The notes under the pieces were generated by a model. That model had not been told where the DNA came from, made no database searches, and saw only the letters and a program-made list of their open reading frames with translations. A stretch of DNA of 6,820 bases from JBBSUQ01 sp038234235 (lineage in GTDB: Bacteria; Bacteroidota; Bacteroidia; Flavobacteriales_D; Crocinitomicaceae), in the NCBI GenBank assembly GCA_038234235.1, contig JBBSUQ010000172.1, positions 1 through 6,820 of the forward strand, given 5' to 3'. Position numbers and translations under genes: made by a program. This document shows, piece by piece, positions 1 through 5,500 of the stretch. The number at the start of each line of letters is the position of its first letter. Within the stretch, counting starts at the first letter, position 1.

Positions 1-21
1 CCGATGAACAAAAACCAAATC

Positions 22-649
22 ATGAAGAATTCTCCTACAAAATCTCCAAATTTTACTTCTGATATTTATATCTTATTTTAATTATGCACAAGATACCTCT
101 TTTCTGAAGGTTCATTTTCTATACGGATCGAAACCATTAAAAAAGTATAAAAAGATTGAGGATAAAGAATTCGGTGGTATACTAGGAGGTCATGTTGGAG
201 TTGCCTGTGACAGTTCCAAAATTTTAAGTTTTTTGCCAAGTGGAAAGTTTCACTATTTCAGTCATAAAAAAGATTTAAATAGCATTTTTTCCGAAGATAC
301 AGAAAGACAATTCTATGGTATTCTAGGTGGAAATCCTGATAGTGTTAAAATGGCTGTATTTTATATTCCAATTACTCAAAACCAAAAAATAAAATTCGAC
401 AGTATCTCAAAAGCGTATTTAAAACAAACTCCATAGGATTATGCATTTATAGGCATGCGATGCGGTGCTGCGGCATACAACCTAATAAGCGAATTAGGAA
501 TTCTTAAAGACTGTAGCAATGCAAAAACGTATCGCAAAATCTTTTATCCTCGAAAATTGAGAAAACGTTTATTTAATAAAGCAAAAGAAAACAATTGGAA
601 GGTTGAAACTCAAGAAGGTTCAAACAAACGTAAATGGGAAAAAGATTAA
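22..649 (+). pseudogene. Broken gene for an exported permuted papain/NlpC-like hydrolase (inferred)
   Basis: One reading frame runs from 26 to 649, interrupted only by TAG at 434-436; in its first part it has no ATG before base 350. ATG 22-24 lies in another frame, but directly after it the 26-649 frame encodes a hydrophobic signal peptide (ILLQNLQILLLIFISYF, then NYAQ), so one or two bases seem gained or lost just after the start codon. The intact product would be about 208 residues. The upstream half has GGHVGV (His at 191-193) and PSGKFHYFS; the part after TAG begins DYAFIGMRCGAAAYNLI (Cys at 461-463) and ends in a Lys/Arg-rich tail. A His in GHxG followed much later by a Cys in a helix after a DYxF strand is the order found in permuted papain-like families such as YiiX-type NlpC/P60 and DUF4105; this assignment is inference from pattern. 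The amber codon removes the Cys, so the gene is probably dead. A sequencing error, or translation as two fragments, cannot be excluded. Confidence -1.
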
Positions 650-925
650 ATTTTTTAGAAAAAATAAAATTCCTCAAATATTCATGAAAAGTATGTAAAT
701 AAAACTCTTAAAATTAATGCTTTTAGAACAATTGTATAAAATCAATATTCATTATATCTTACACTAAAGTAATTAAATCCTAATTTAGTCAAATGAAGTT
801 ATTTTGAGTAAGCTGGAAAAATGTGAATGAAATTCTTGTTTTTTAAAAATAATTTAAGTTGAGACTGGCAGAAAGATATGGCGGAAGTCATACGTAGTAA
901 TAACAGAATAATAAAAAATCTCTAA

Positions 926-1678
926 TCATTCATGTCTCATCAACCAACTTATACCAACTGAAATATAATTCATTCTTTGGGTGATTCCTGTGCCGAAGGA
1001 AAAATCTAACTGCAAATTATCTTGAATTAAATAAGTGAAACCTCCATCAAAATTAGCTTGGAAATCTTTCATTTCTTCATAAATTCCATAGCCTTCAAAA
1101 TATAATCCTACTTTTTCATTTATACTGAAACCCAATGCCATTGAGTAAGTTAAGTCTCCTTTTGGTGTGTCGAAATTACTGTAGCCCAGATTGTACCCTA
1201 ACGTCAACATGTCGGATAGTTTATGGGATATCAATAATTTATTTACCGTACCGTAAGTATTAGAAGTAATATCCAATGAACCAGTTGGTAAAACAACATG
1301 AGATAAAAACGCAATCTCATGCGGTGAACTTTCCCGATGGAAAAGTTGAATTTTTGTCCCAAGTTCCAAGTCACTTAATCCATCATATTTCCCAAAATTA
1401 TTCGAAATAGATTCAAATTGATTGACAAGTCTAAGTTCAATTCCTTTAAAAAGTCCAAACCTAATTAAGCTGGTCGGACCTACAAATCTGCGTTCAGCTG
1501 TCAAGTTTTCTCCCGAATATTCGAGAATTGTACCAGTTTCTATTTGCAAGTCGTATTTGCCAACAGTAGACGATGCTTCTGTTTGATCTGGTCTATCTGT
1601 TTCAATCTGTTGTGCGTTAACCTTTGTGTTGAGAAATAAAACAAAACATAAAACAAATACTATAAATCGTTTTTCCAT
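926..1678 (-). CDS. Outer-membrane transporter-like beta-barrel protein (PF13557, MetA-pathway-of-phenol-degradation type)
   Basis: The 250-residue product is an exported protein whose sequence is dominated by alternating beta-barrel strands. Residues 1-23 are a signal peptide (MEKRF, hydrophobic FIVFVLCFVLFL, then NAQ). ETDRPDQTE at residues 26-34 is the hallmark opening of this Bacteroidota family, followed by YDLQIETG, RFVGPTSLIRFGLF, GIELRL and GLSDLELGTKIQL (100-112), VVLPTGS (128-134), and paired strands to GISWLMRHE at the end. The family is annotated only as transporter or phenol-degradation-type outer-membrane protein; its substrate is unknown and the name should not be taken as proof of phenol metabolism. 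A TTG six codons upstream is in frame, but the ATG at 1676-1678 places the positive residues directly before the hydrophobic core, so I chose it. The gene stands alone on the minus strand, divergent from the DUF4267 gene. Length and family motifs look intact. Confidence -1.
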   Translation of the reverse strand: MEKRFIVFVLCFVLFLNTKVNAQQIETDRPDQTEASSTVGKYDLQIETGTILEYSGENLTAERRFVGPTSLIRFGLFKGIELRLVNQFESISNNFGKYDGLSDLELGTKIQLFHRESSPHEIAFLSHVVLPTGSLDITSNTYGTVNKLLISHKLSDMLTLGYNLGYSNFDTPKGDLTYSMALGFSINEKVGLYFEGYGIYEEMKDFQANFDGGFTYLIQDNLQLDFSFGTGITQRMNYISVGISWLMRHE

Positions 1679-1693
1679 AAAAATATATTTCGA

Positions 1694-1709
1694 CAAAAAT
1701 ACAAATTTA
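1694..1709 (-). promoter_or_regulatory. Candidate Bacteroidota -7 elements for the transporter-like gene
   Basis: On the minus strand TAAATTTG (1709-1702) and, directly after it, TATTTTTG (1701-1694) both match the Bacteroidota TAnnTTTG -7 consensus. The first would start transcription around 1695, giving a leader of under 20 bases before ATG 1678. No clear TTTG -33 partner is visible upstream, and the region is so AT-rich that chance matches are easy. Confidence -1.
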
Positions 1710-1760
1710 GTCTTATCTAAAAATTATTTTGTATTAATATAAATAATTTTAATTATTTTT

Positions 1761-1780
1761 TTGAAAATATTAATATTCAA
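1761..1780. repeat. AT-rich palindrome in the divergent intergenic region
   Basis: Bases 1766-1777 (AATATTAATATT) are a perfect 12-base palindrome, and the flanking TTG (1761-1763) and CAA (1778-1780) extend the pairing with a two-base bulge. It lies between the divergent starts at 1678 and 1946, so it could be an operator. In sequence this AT-rich, chance is a serious alternative. Confidence -1.
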
Positions 1781-1945
1781 CCTTGTTTGAAAAAGTAATA
1801 GAATTTAAATTAATGACCTATTTTTTAAAAATGGACCCTTTACGTCAAGTCTATTAAGAAATTGCGTAGTTTTAGAAACAGATTAAAGATTACTTATTCA
1901 AAACGTTTTAATATTTTCACACAAACAAAAGAAACATTATACAAG

Positions 1946-2338
1946 ATGATCAAGAGAAGAAAAATTAAAAGAGCTCAAATAATTTGTCTTTTCCCGGGAT
2001 TATTTTTAATCGTTTCTGGACTTTTAATTTTGTTTTCTCCCAACACCGCTGGAGTGATATTCGATTTAAAAGAAATTGACCAATTCAAAGAACCCTTAGC
2101 CTTAGCCATGGGAATAAGACAACTCGCAATTGGATTAATGATAACATTTTTGGCACTTTCTTCTCAAGCCCGCGCTCTCGGGATAGTAATGCTCATTGGT
2201 GCCCTTGTCCCGCTTACAGATTTTCTAGTATTTTATCCAGTTATTGGTTGGGTTTCAGCATTAAGACATGCCATTCCTGTTTTGTTAATTGCAGGTTTGG
2301 GAATTTATCTTTTGCGCCAAACGAGGAGAGGGAATTAA
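1946..2338 (+). CDS. DUF4267-family small integral membrane protein
   Basis: The 130-residue product has four predicted membrane helices at about residues 10-30, 50-72, 77-98 and 104-123. It carries the features I associate with DUF4267: a glycine-bearing first helix followed by SPNTAGVIFD, GIRQLAIG (56-63) at the second helix, ALGIVMLIGALVPLTDF (77-93) in the third, and LRHAIP (106-111) before the last, with a basic cytoplasmic tail. The family is uncharacterised; it presumably acts in the inner membrane. The open frame begins at a TTG at 1862, but its extra 28 residues are polar and basic and unlike the family. ATG 1946, whose product has the family's usual length, is the likelier start. 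Neither a clear Shine-Dalgarno sequence nor a good promoter match is visible. The next gene begins 107 bases downstream, so co-transcription is possible but not shown. Confidence -1.
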   Translation: MIKRRKIKRAQIICLFPGLFLIVSGLLILFSPNTAGVIFDLKEIDQFKEPLALAMGIRQLAIGLMITFLALSSQARALGIVMLIGALVPLTDFLVFYPVIGWVSALRHAIPVLLIAGLGIYLLRQTRRGN

Positions 2339-2359
2339 AATATATTTATATTAGTTCTT

Positions 2360-2403
2360 CTTGACGAAAGTTTTATAATTTAGTCTGATACTTTAGTGTC
2401 AAG
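2360..2403. repeat. Imperfect inverted repeat between two membrane-protein genes
   Basis: CTTGACGAAAG (2360-2370) is opposed by CTTTAGTGTCAAG (2391-2403). Six pairs (CTTGAC with GTCAAG) and an AAAG/CTTT stem flank a small internal mismatch around a 20-base loop. There is no T-tract after it, so it is not a standard terminator. It could be an operator or an mRNA structure, and confidence is low. Confidence -1.
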
Positions 2404-2445
2404 GGAAGAAGCATATGATGAATATAATTATGTTTATGTACGAAA

Positions 2446-2871
2446 ATGATTGAAAATTTGACGTCGAATAAGCAAAAACTAATCAACTTTTTCTTAATTA
2501 CGGCATTAATTCCAGCTACAATATACATGATATTGGCAATATTATCAATGGTGTCATTGAGTGTATTTTATGGTGGAATAATTCCTTTAATAATGTATTT
2601 AGCGATAAGTTTAAGCGGATATATGGGGCTGCTTAGGTTGCTTTTTTGGAAGAAAACAAGGAAAAACGATCTTATAAATTTGATTTTTTTACTAGTCGGA
2701 TTAATAGGTTTTGTTTTAATTGTAAATTCAGGAGGTAAACAGTCTTGGTATTGGTTATTTTCATTTAAGAATCCATTCAAATGGTTGCTGTTTATTTATC
2801 CGGTATTAATTGGATTAATTTTTACGTTTATATTGGGTTTCAAATTTATTAAAAGTTGTTTTGGCCAGTAA
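2446..2871 (+). CDS. Four-helix integral membrane protein of unknown function
   Basis: The 141-residue product is strongly hydrophobic. Predicted helices lie at about residues 13-40, 44-68, 75-95 and 110-135, and Lys/Arg-rich connectors (KKTRKND between helices two and three, KNPFK before helix four) suggest cytoplasmic loops. I recognise no family motif. An in-frame TAA at 2425-2427 closes the frame upstream, leaving ATG 2446 as the first usable start. The start codon overlaps the end of a 12-codon ORF in another frame (2415-2453), which itself follows an AGGGAAGAAG purine run, so translational coupling is possible. The protein lacks the DUF4267 motifs of its upstream neighbour and is not obviously a paralogue. 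It is probably real, given its length and consistent topology; its function cannot be stated. Confidence -1.
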   Translation: MIENLTSNKQKLINFFLITALIPATIYMILAILSMVSLSVFYGGIIPLIMYLAISLSGYMGLLRLLFWKKTRKNDLINLIFLLVGLIGFVLIVNSGGKQSWYWLFSFKNPFKWLLFIYPVLIGLIFTFILGFKFIKSCFGQ

Positions 2872-2975
2872 AAAATTTGATGTTATAAATTTGTCCAGTA
2901 ATATTCCTGCAACCTATTTTAAGACGTTATCTATGTAAAATTTAAAGGGCAATTGTGTATTGGTAACTTCAAAAT

Positions 2976-3028
2976 CACCAAATTATATTTTGTTTTTGAT
3001 GCTTATTTGGTGTATATTTACATCAAAA
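2976..3028. promoter_or_regulatory. Promoter with interleaved inverted repeats, likely operator of the toxin-antitoxin operon
   Basis: Two 8-base inverted repeats overlap each other: CACCAAAT (2976-2983) with ATTTGGTG (3005-3012), and TTTTGATG (2994-3001) with CATCAAAA (3021-3028). Between and over them lie a TTTG at 2989-2992 and, 20 bases further on, TATATTTA (3013-3020), one base off the Bacteroidota TAnnTTTG -7 element. Transcription would begin near 3027, leaving a very short leader before ATG 3036. ParD-type ribbon-helix-helix antitoxins repress their own operons by binding such repeats, so this is the expected place for the operator. The binding itself is inferred. Confidence -1.
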
Positions 3029-3035
3029 TAATTTT

Positions 3036-3275
3036 ATGCCAAGACAAAGTATTTCATTTACAGAACCGAATGATGAATGGTTGAAAAATCAAATCAGTTC
3101 GAAAGAGTATACAAGCAAAAGCGAAGTTGTCAATGATTTAATCAGGCAAGCTCGCCACAATCAAAAACAAAATGATTGGATAAGAGCAAGGTTAGAAATG
3201 GCTGAAAAAAGCGGTTTTACAGTTGATACACAAGAAGAAATATTGAGTTTATCAAAGTCATTACTTAATGGCTAA
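3036..3275 (+). CDS. ParD-type ribbon-helix-helix antitoxin
   Basis: The 79-residue product has the layout of a type II antitoxin of the ParD/CC2985 family. A short beta-strand (QSISFTEP, residues 4-11) would pair in a dimer to contact DNA. Helices follow, with YTSKSEVVNDLIRQAR (25-40) as the characteristic second helix of the ribbon-helix-helix fold. The C-terminal part, from about residue 45 (LEMAEKSGF, TQEEILSLSKSLL), would wrap around and neutralise the toxin. Length is normal for the family. The last eight bases overlap the toxin start (3268-3275), the usual arrangement, which couples toxin synthesis to antitoxin translation. The inverted repeats just upstream fit autorepression. The gene is intact, and the family call is firm from sequence pattern and context together. 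Confidence -1.
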   Translation: MPRQSISFTEPNDEWLKNQISSKEYTSKSEVVNDLIRQARHNQKQNDWIRARLEMAEKSGFTVDTQEEILSLSKSLLNG

Positions 3276-3567
3276 ATATATTTTAAGCAATACGGCAAAA
3301 GAAGATTTAATAAGAATTCACCACTACGGGGTTGAAAATTTTGGAATGAAGCAGGCCGATACATATTTCAATTCTTTTTTTGCCGAATTTGAAAATATCG
3401 CTCGGCGGCCTTTTTCTTATGAATCGATAGACTACATAAAATCCGGTTATCGACGATGTGTATGTGGAGTTGATAGTATATATTTTAAAGTAAGTGATGA
3501 AAATATTCAAATTATGGCTATAATTGGAAGGCAGGATTTGAAGTTGTTAGATTTACTATTGATCTGA
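3268..3567 (+). CDS. ParE/RelE-superfamily toxin
   Basis: The 99-residue product matches the ParE pattern throughout. It has an N-terminal strand (KYILSNTAKEDL, 3-14) and a helical pair with IHHYGVENFG (17-26) and QADTYFNSFFAEFENIA (29-45). Then come P48, the SGYRRCVCGVDSIYFKV strands (59-75) and the C-terminal IQIMAIIGRQD (80-90). ParE members usually inhibit DNA gyrase, whereas RelE members cut mRNA at the ribosome; the GYRR and GRQD strands and the ParD partner favour the ParE side, but the target cannot be read from sequence. The more common His of the G-H-x-I-F/Y strand is Asp here (GVDSIYF). Nothing indicates truncation. The start overlaps the antitoxin stop by eight bases. The stop codon lies inside the left arm of a stem-loop (3564-3595). 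Confidence -1.
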   Translation: MAKYILSNTAKEDLIRIHHYGVENFGMKQADTYFNSFFAEFENIARRPFSYESIDYIKSGYRRCVCGVDSIYFKVSDENIQIMAIIGRQDLKLLDLLLI

Positions 3568-3595
3568 ATTGAAACAAGGAGATGTTCAATTTCAG
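3564..3595 (+). promoter_or_regulatory. Stem-loop spanning the toxin stop codon, purine-rich loop
   Basis: CTGAATTGAAAC (3564-3575) and GTTCAATTTCAG (3584-3595) pair over eleven bases with one single-base bulge in each arm. The loop is AAGGAGAT (3576-3583). The toxin stop TGA (3565-3567) is within the left arm. No T-tract follows, so this is not a classic intrinsic terminator. It may act as a 3' end or stability element, or sequester the AAGGAG sequence. Confidence -1.
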
Positions 3596-3665
3596 CCGAA
3601 TCTGGAGGTATAAATTATGAATAAGCTGAAGGATATAATATCTTCGTAAATGATAAAAATTTGAT

Positions 3666-4322
3666 ATGCAAATCATTATAATTAAAGGAATGTTATTTTC
3701 AATTCTATTAATTTTTCTAAATTCTTGTACCTCTAATGAGAACAAATTTAAAGATACTGAAAAGTTGAATGAAATGTACAGTGAAAAGACAGAAGTGAAA
3801 ACGGATTCAGTTGCAAATTCCAAATCCAATTCTAATCAATACCCAAATGATTACATCAAAGCGTATGAAACATTGCCCGAACTTACTTTTCCAATGTCGA
3901 TTTATTGTGGGATAAATGCAGGCGAAAGATTCAATGGTAGTGCAAACACCAAAATTCCCGGTTTTGTTGCCACAGCTGTAACATTCTATAGTTCCAGCTC
4001 TAAACTCAAAATGGTCTTAGGTTATTTCCAAATTGAAATAAGATATCCGTACCTATTTTCATTCGACGAAAATGGTATCAAAATAGATTCTTCAGAAATT
4101 CACAACGGCAACTGCGCCAATGATCCATGGATTGATGAAACCTGTTGGACTCAATTGAAATCTTTACAAAACATTACAATGATTGATACGACAAAATATT
4201 ATACCTACAACGATAAAACAGGCGACAGAACGCTGGATTCTATTGTAGTCGTCAAAGATAAAGTCCAAATTAATTCTTTTGGTAAATTTAAGGTTGTCAG
4301 GTTGAGCTCAATGAAAAAATGA
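3666..4322 (+). CDS. Lipoprotein of unknown function
   Basis: The 218-residue product has a lipoprotein signal peptide: a short N-terminus with one Lys, a hydrophobic stretch MLFSILLIF, and a lipobox LNSC with Cys at residue 21 as the predicted lipidated residue. A polar, Ser/Asn/Lys-rich linker of about 35 residues follows, then a folded domain from about residue 60. That domain contains YCGINAG, GFVATAVTFYSSSSKLKMVLGYFQIEIRYPYLFSF, and a Cys-bearing segment NGNCANDPWIDETCWTQL; these cysteines could form a disulfide. The C-terminal part alternates in beta-like fashion (DRTLDSIVVVKDKVQINSFGKFKVVRL). I do not recognise a family. A start at the internal Met9 would also give a short but plausible signal; ATG 3666 is the first in-frame choice. 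It follows the toxin by 98 bases and may have its own promoter. Confidence -1.
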   Translation: MQIIIIKGMLFSILLIFLNSCTSNENKFKDTEKLNEMYSEKTEVKTDSVANSKSNSNQYPNDYIKAYETLPELTFPMSIYCGINAGERFNGSANTKIPGFVATAVTFYSSSSKLKMVLGYFQIEIRYPYLFSFDENGIKIDSSEIHNGNCANDPWIDETCWTQLKSLQNITMIDTTKYYTYNDKTGDRTLDSIVVVKDKVQINSFGKFKVVRLSSMKK

Positions 4323-4350
4323 TTTGAATTTTTGATGGGGAAATTTTTAC

Positions 4351-4358
4351 TATCTTTG
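4351..4358 (+). promoter_or_regulatory. Bacteroidota-type promoter -7 element (TATCTTTG)
   Basis: TATCTTTG matches TAnnTTTG exactly, and TTTTTG at 4329-4334 can serve as the -33 element, with a spacer of 16 bases that is slightly short. Transcription would begin near 4365, about 200 bases before the next full gene at 4562. The first ATG downstream (4375) opens only a six-codon ORF. If active, this promoter gives the downstream operon a long leader. Confidence -1.
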
Positions 4359-4430
4359 AATTAAGAGTATCAACATGAAAGGAATAATAGCCTGAGCCTA
4401 AGTATAGCTATCGTTTTAAGAAACTATTGT

Positions 4431-4460
4431 AATCTGTGCTAATCTGATTAATCTGTGGTT
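4431..4460. repeat. Three-copy AATCTG short tandem repeat (dispersed intergenic repeat type)
   Basis: AATCTG occurs at 4431-4436, 4441-4446 and 4450-4455, with the pattern AATCTGTG, AATCTGAT, AATCTGTG and spacings of 10 and 9 bases. On the minus strand it reads CCACAGATT, CAGATT, CACAGATT. I recall similar CACAGATT-rich intergenic sequences recurring in flavobacterial genomes, which I cannot check here. No coding function is apparent. Confidence -1.
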
Positions 4461-4561
4461 AAAAAAACAGTTACTAATAAATAGTTCAAACTTACTCGCA
4501 TTCTAAAATTTTCCATTAAATTTATATCAACAAAACAAAAACTTAAAAACATAATAAATCA

Positions 4562-5023
4562 ATGACAAAAAAGATAATTTACTTCCTGCCTGTATTGCTG
4601 ATTTTCATCAGTTTCTCGTGTAATCGATTTAAAGAAAAAACCAAGGAAGTTATTAATAAAGGTGGTGAAACGGCCGGTAAAAGCGCGGCTGAGTTTTTTG
4701 AAGGTGTTTCGGAAGGTGTGGACAGAACCTTGCAGTGTGAAACAGAATTATCTCAAAATTTGAAAAATAAAGGAATTAAAACAGGAAAATTTTCAATTTC
4801 AAACGACACGGTAGGCGGAGAAAATAACGTCTTAACCTTGTATATGATTTTCGAAAAAGACTTCAATGATTTCATAACTCTAAAAGCTTTCGATAAAACT
4901 GGAAAAGAATTTGGACGAGTAAAAGTTAAAATAGGAAGTAAAGCCGGTGATGCCCAATTTTATGATTTCCAATTTGACAAACGCTCATATATCGAAGTGA
5001 GAAGTAAGATTTTGATTGAATGA
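4562..5023 (+). CDS. Small lipoprotein of unknown function, first gene of a four-gene run
   Basis: The 153-residue product begins MTKKIIYFLPVLLIF and ends its signal peptide at a lipobox ISFSC, with Cys20 as the predicted lipidation site. Residues 21-58 are charged with repeated small residues (KEVINKGGETAGKSAAEFF) and look like an amphipathic helix. Residues 70-153 look like a compact beta-rich domain: GIKTGKFSISNDTV, NNVLTLYMIFEKDF, ITLKAFDKTGKEFGRVKVKIG and FYDFQFDKRSYIEVRSKI. I recognise no family. A second Cys (residue 60) sits between helix and beta domain. The gene is preceded by an A-rich stretch without a Shine-Dalgarno sequence, normal for Bacteroidota. A weak -7-like TAAATTTA (4517-4524) lies 38 bases upstream as an alternative to the distant promoter at 4351. 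The next gene begins 27 bases after its stop. Confidence -1.
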   Translation: MTKKIIYFLPVLLIFISFSCNRFKEKTKEVINKGGETAGKSAAEFFEGVSEGVDRTLQCETELSQNLKNKGIKTGKFSISNDTVGGENNVLTLYMIFEKDFNDFITLKAFDKTGKEFGRVKVKIGSKAGDAQFYDFQFDKRSYIEVRSKILIE

Positions 5024-5050
5024 AAAAGAGAGTAAATTTAAACTTCGATA

Positions 5051-5500
5051 ATGAAGAAAAACTGGATACAATTATTAATATTAACAGCTATTCCACTGCA
5101 ACTGTTTTTTCTATTTGACTACTATTTTTCATTTGGTGCCAATAAAATTGTTGTAAAAGGTCAAAGATGCACGTGTCCAGATGCAAAAGTTTTGCAAGGC
5201 AAAGAATATTTAAATTCGATTACCATTAACAGTCTTAAAATTTACGAGTTAAACTATACTCAAATGTTTTTTAAAAATGAAATCAGTACCACAAACGATC
5301 CAATGGGGGTAGGTGAATATGTTATATTTGGTAAAATTGTAGGAAAACAAAAAATTGCGATTCAGGATAAAGAGTTTTATCCTATTTTTAGAATTGAAAA
5401 ATACTTTGTTTCTAAAAATTTTACCGCAATTGCTTGGACATTATGGATTTTATTAATATTGGAAATCTTAGTTTTAATCTCTTTACAGAAGTTTAAATGA
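5051..5500 (+). CDS. Two-helix membrane protein with a periplasmic CTCP motif, unknown function
   Basis: The 149-residue product has a membrane helix at about residues 7-25 and another at 125-146, with a domain of about 100 residues between them, probably periplasmic. The domain opens with KIVVKGQRCTCPDAKVLQG (Cys40 and Cys42 in CTCP) and contains GEYVIFGKIVGKQ and EFYPIFRIEKYF, which look like beta-strands. The paired cysteines separated by one residue could bind a metal or form a redox or disulfide site; this is inference, since I do not recognise the family. Positive residues at both ends (MKKN and QKFK) agree with cytoplasmic termini. The stop codon overlaps the following start in ATGA (5497-5500), indicating translational coupling with the DUF2071 gene. 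The coupling is conspicuous because the DUF2071 product is predicted soluble. Confidence -1.
   Translation: MKKNWIQLLILTAIPLQLFFLFDYYFSFGANKIVVKGQRCTCPDAKVLQGKEYLNSITINSLKIYELNYTQMFFKNEISTTNDPMGVGEYVIFGKIVGKQKIAIQDKEFYPIFRIEKYFVSKNFTAIAWTLWILLILEILVLISLQKFK

Noticed and set aside
434..436. Amber codon as programmed read-through or pyrrolysine insertion
   Set aside because: No downstream structure or pyrrolysine context is visible, and the same gene has a second lesion at its start, so decay or sequencing error is simpler.
650..925. Possible 15-codon ORF (878-925, MAEVIRSNNRIIKNL) in a locally GC-richer patch
   Set aside because: It is very short, has no good ribosome-binding site and resembles no known family. 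The 276-base gap otherwise shows nothing I can support; it may be remnant sequence.
1862..1945. TTG start giving the DUF4267 protein 28 extra residues
   Set aside because: The extension is polar and basic, lacks family resemblance, and ATG 1946 gives the normal family length and topology.
2361..2379. TTGACG and TATAAT as a sigma70-like promoter
   Set aside because: The two boxes are separated by only seven bases, and Bacteroidota use a different consensus.
2384..2396. TCTGATACTTTAG also occurs near 6392 inside a coding region
   Set aside because: A single 13-base match in AT-rich sequence of this length is expected by chance, and the second copy is coding.
2568..2780. Minus-strand ORF opposite the four-helix protein, and similar antisense ORFs at 3307-3510, 3518-3829, 5550-5744, 5898-6086, 6090-6344 and 6594-6809
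   Set aside because: Each lies mostly or wholly opposite a better-supported plus-strand gene and shows no domain or signal-peptide logic of its own.
2860..2893. TTTG (2860-2863) plus TAAATTTG (2886-2893) as a promoter
   Set aside because: The -7 match is exact, but it overlaps the end of a gene, sits 143 bases before the antitoxin start, and a better-placed promoter exists at 2989-3020.
3582..3620. Twelve-codon ORF from ATG 3582 overlapping the ATG at 3617
   Set aside because: Its AAGGAG is immediately adjacent to the ATG with no spacer and lies in a hairpin loop; most likely chance.
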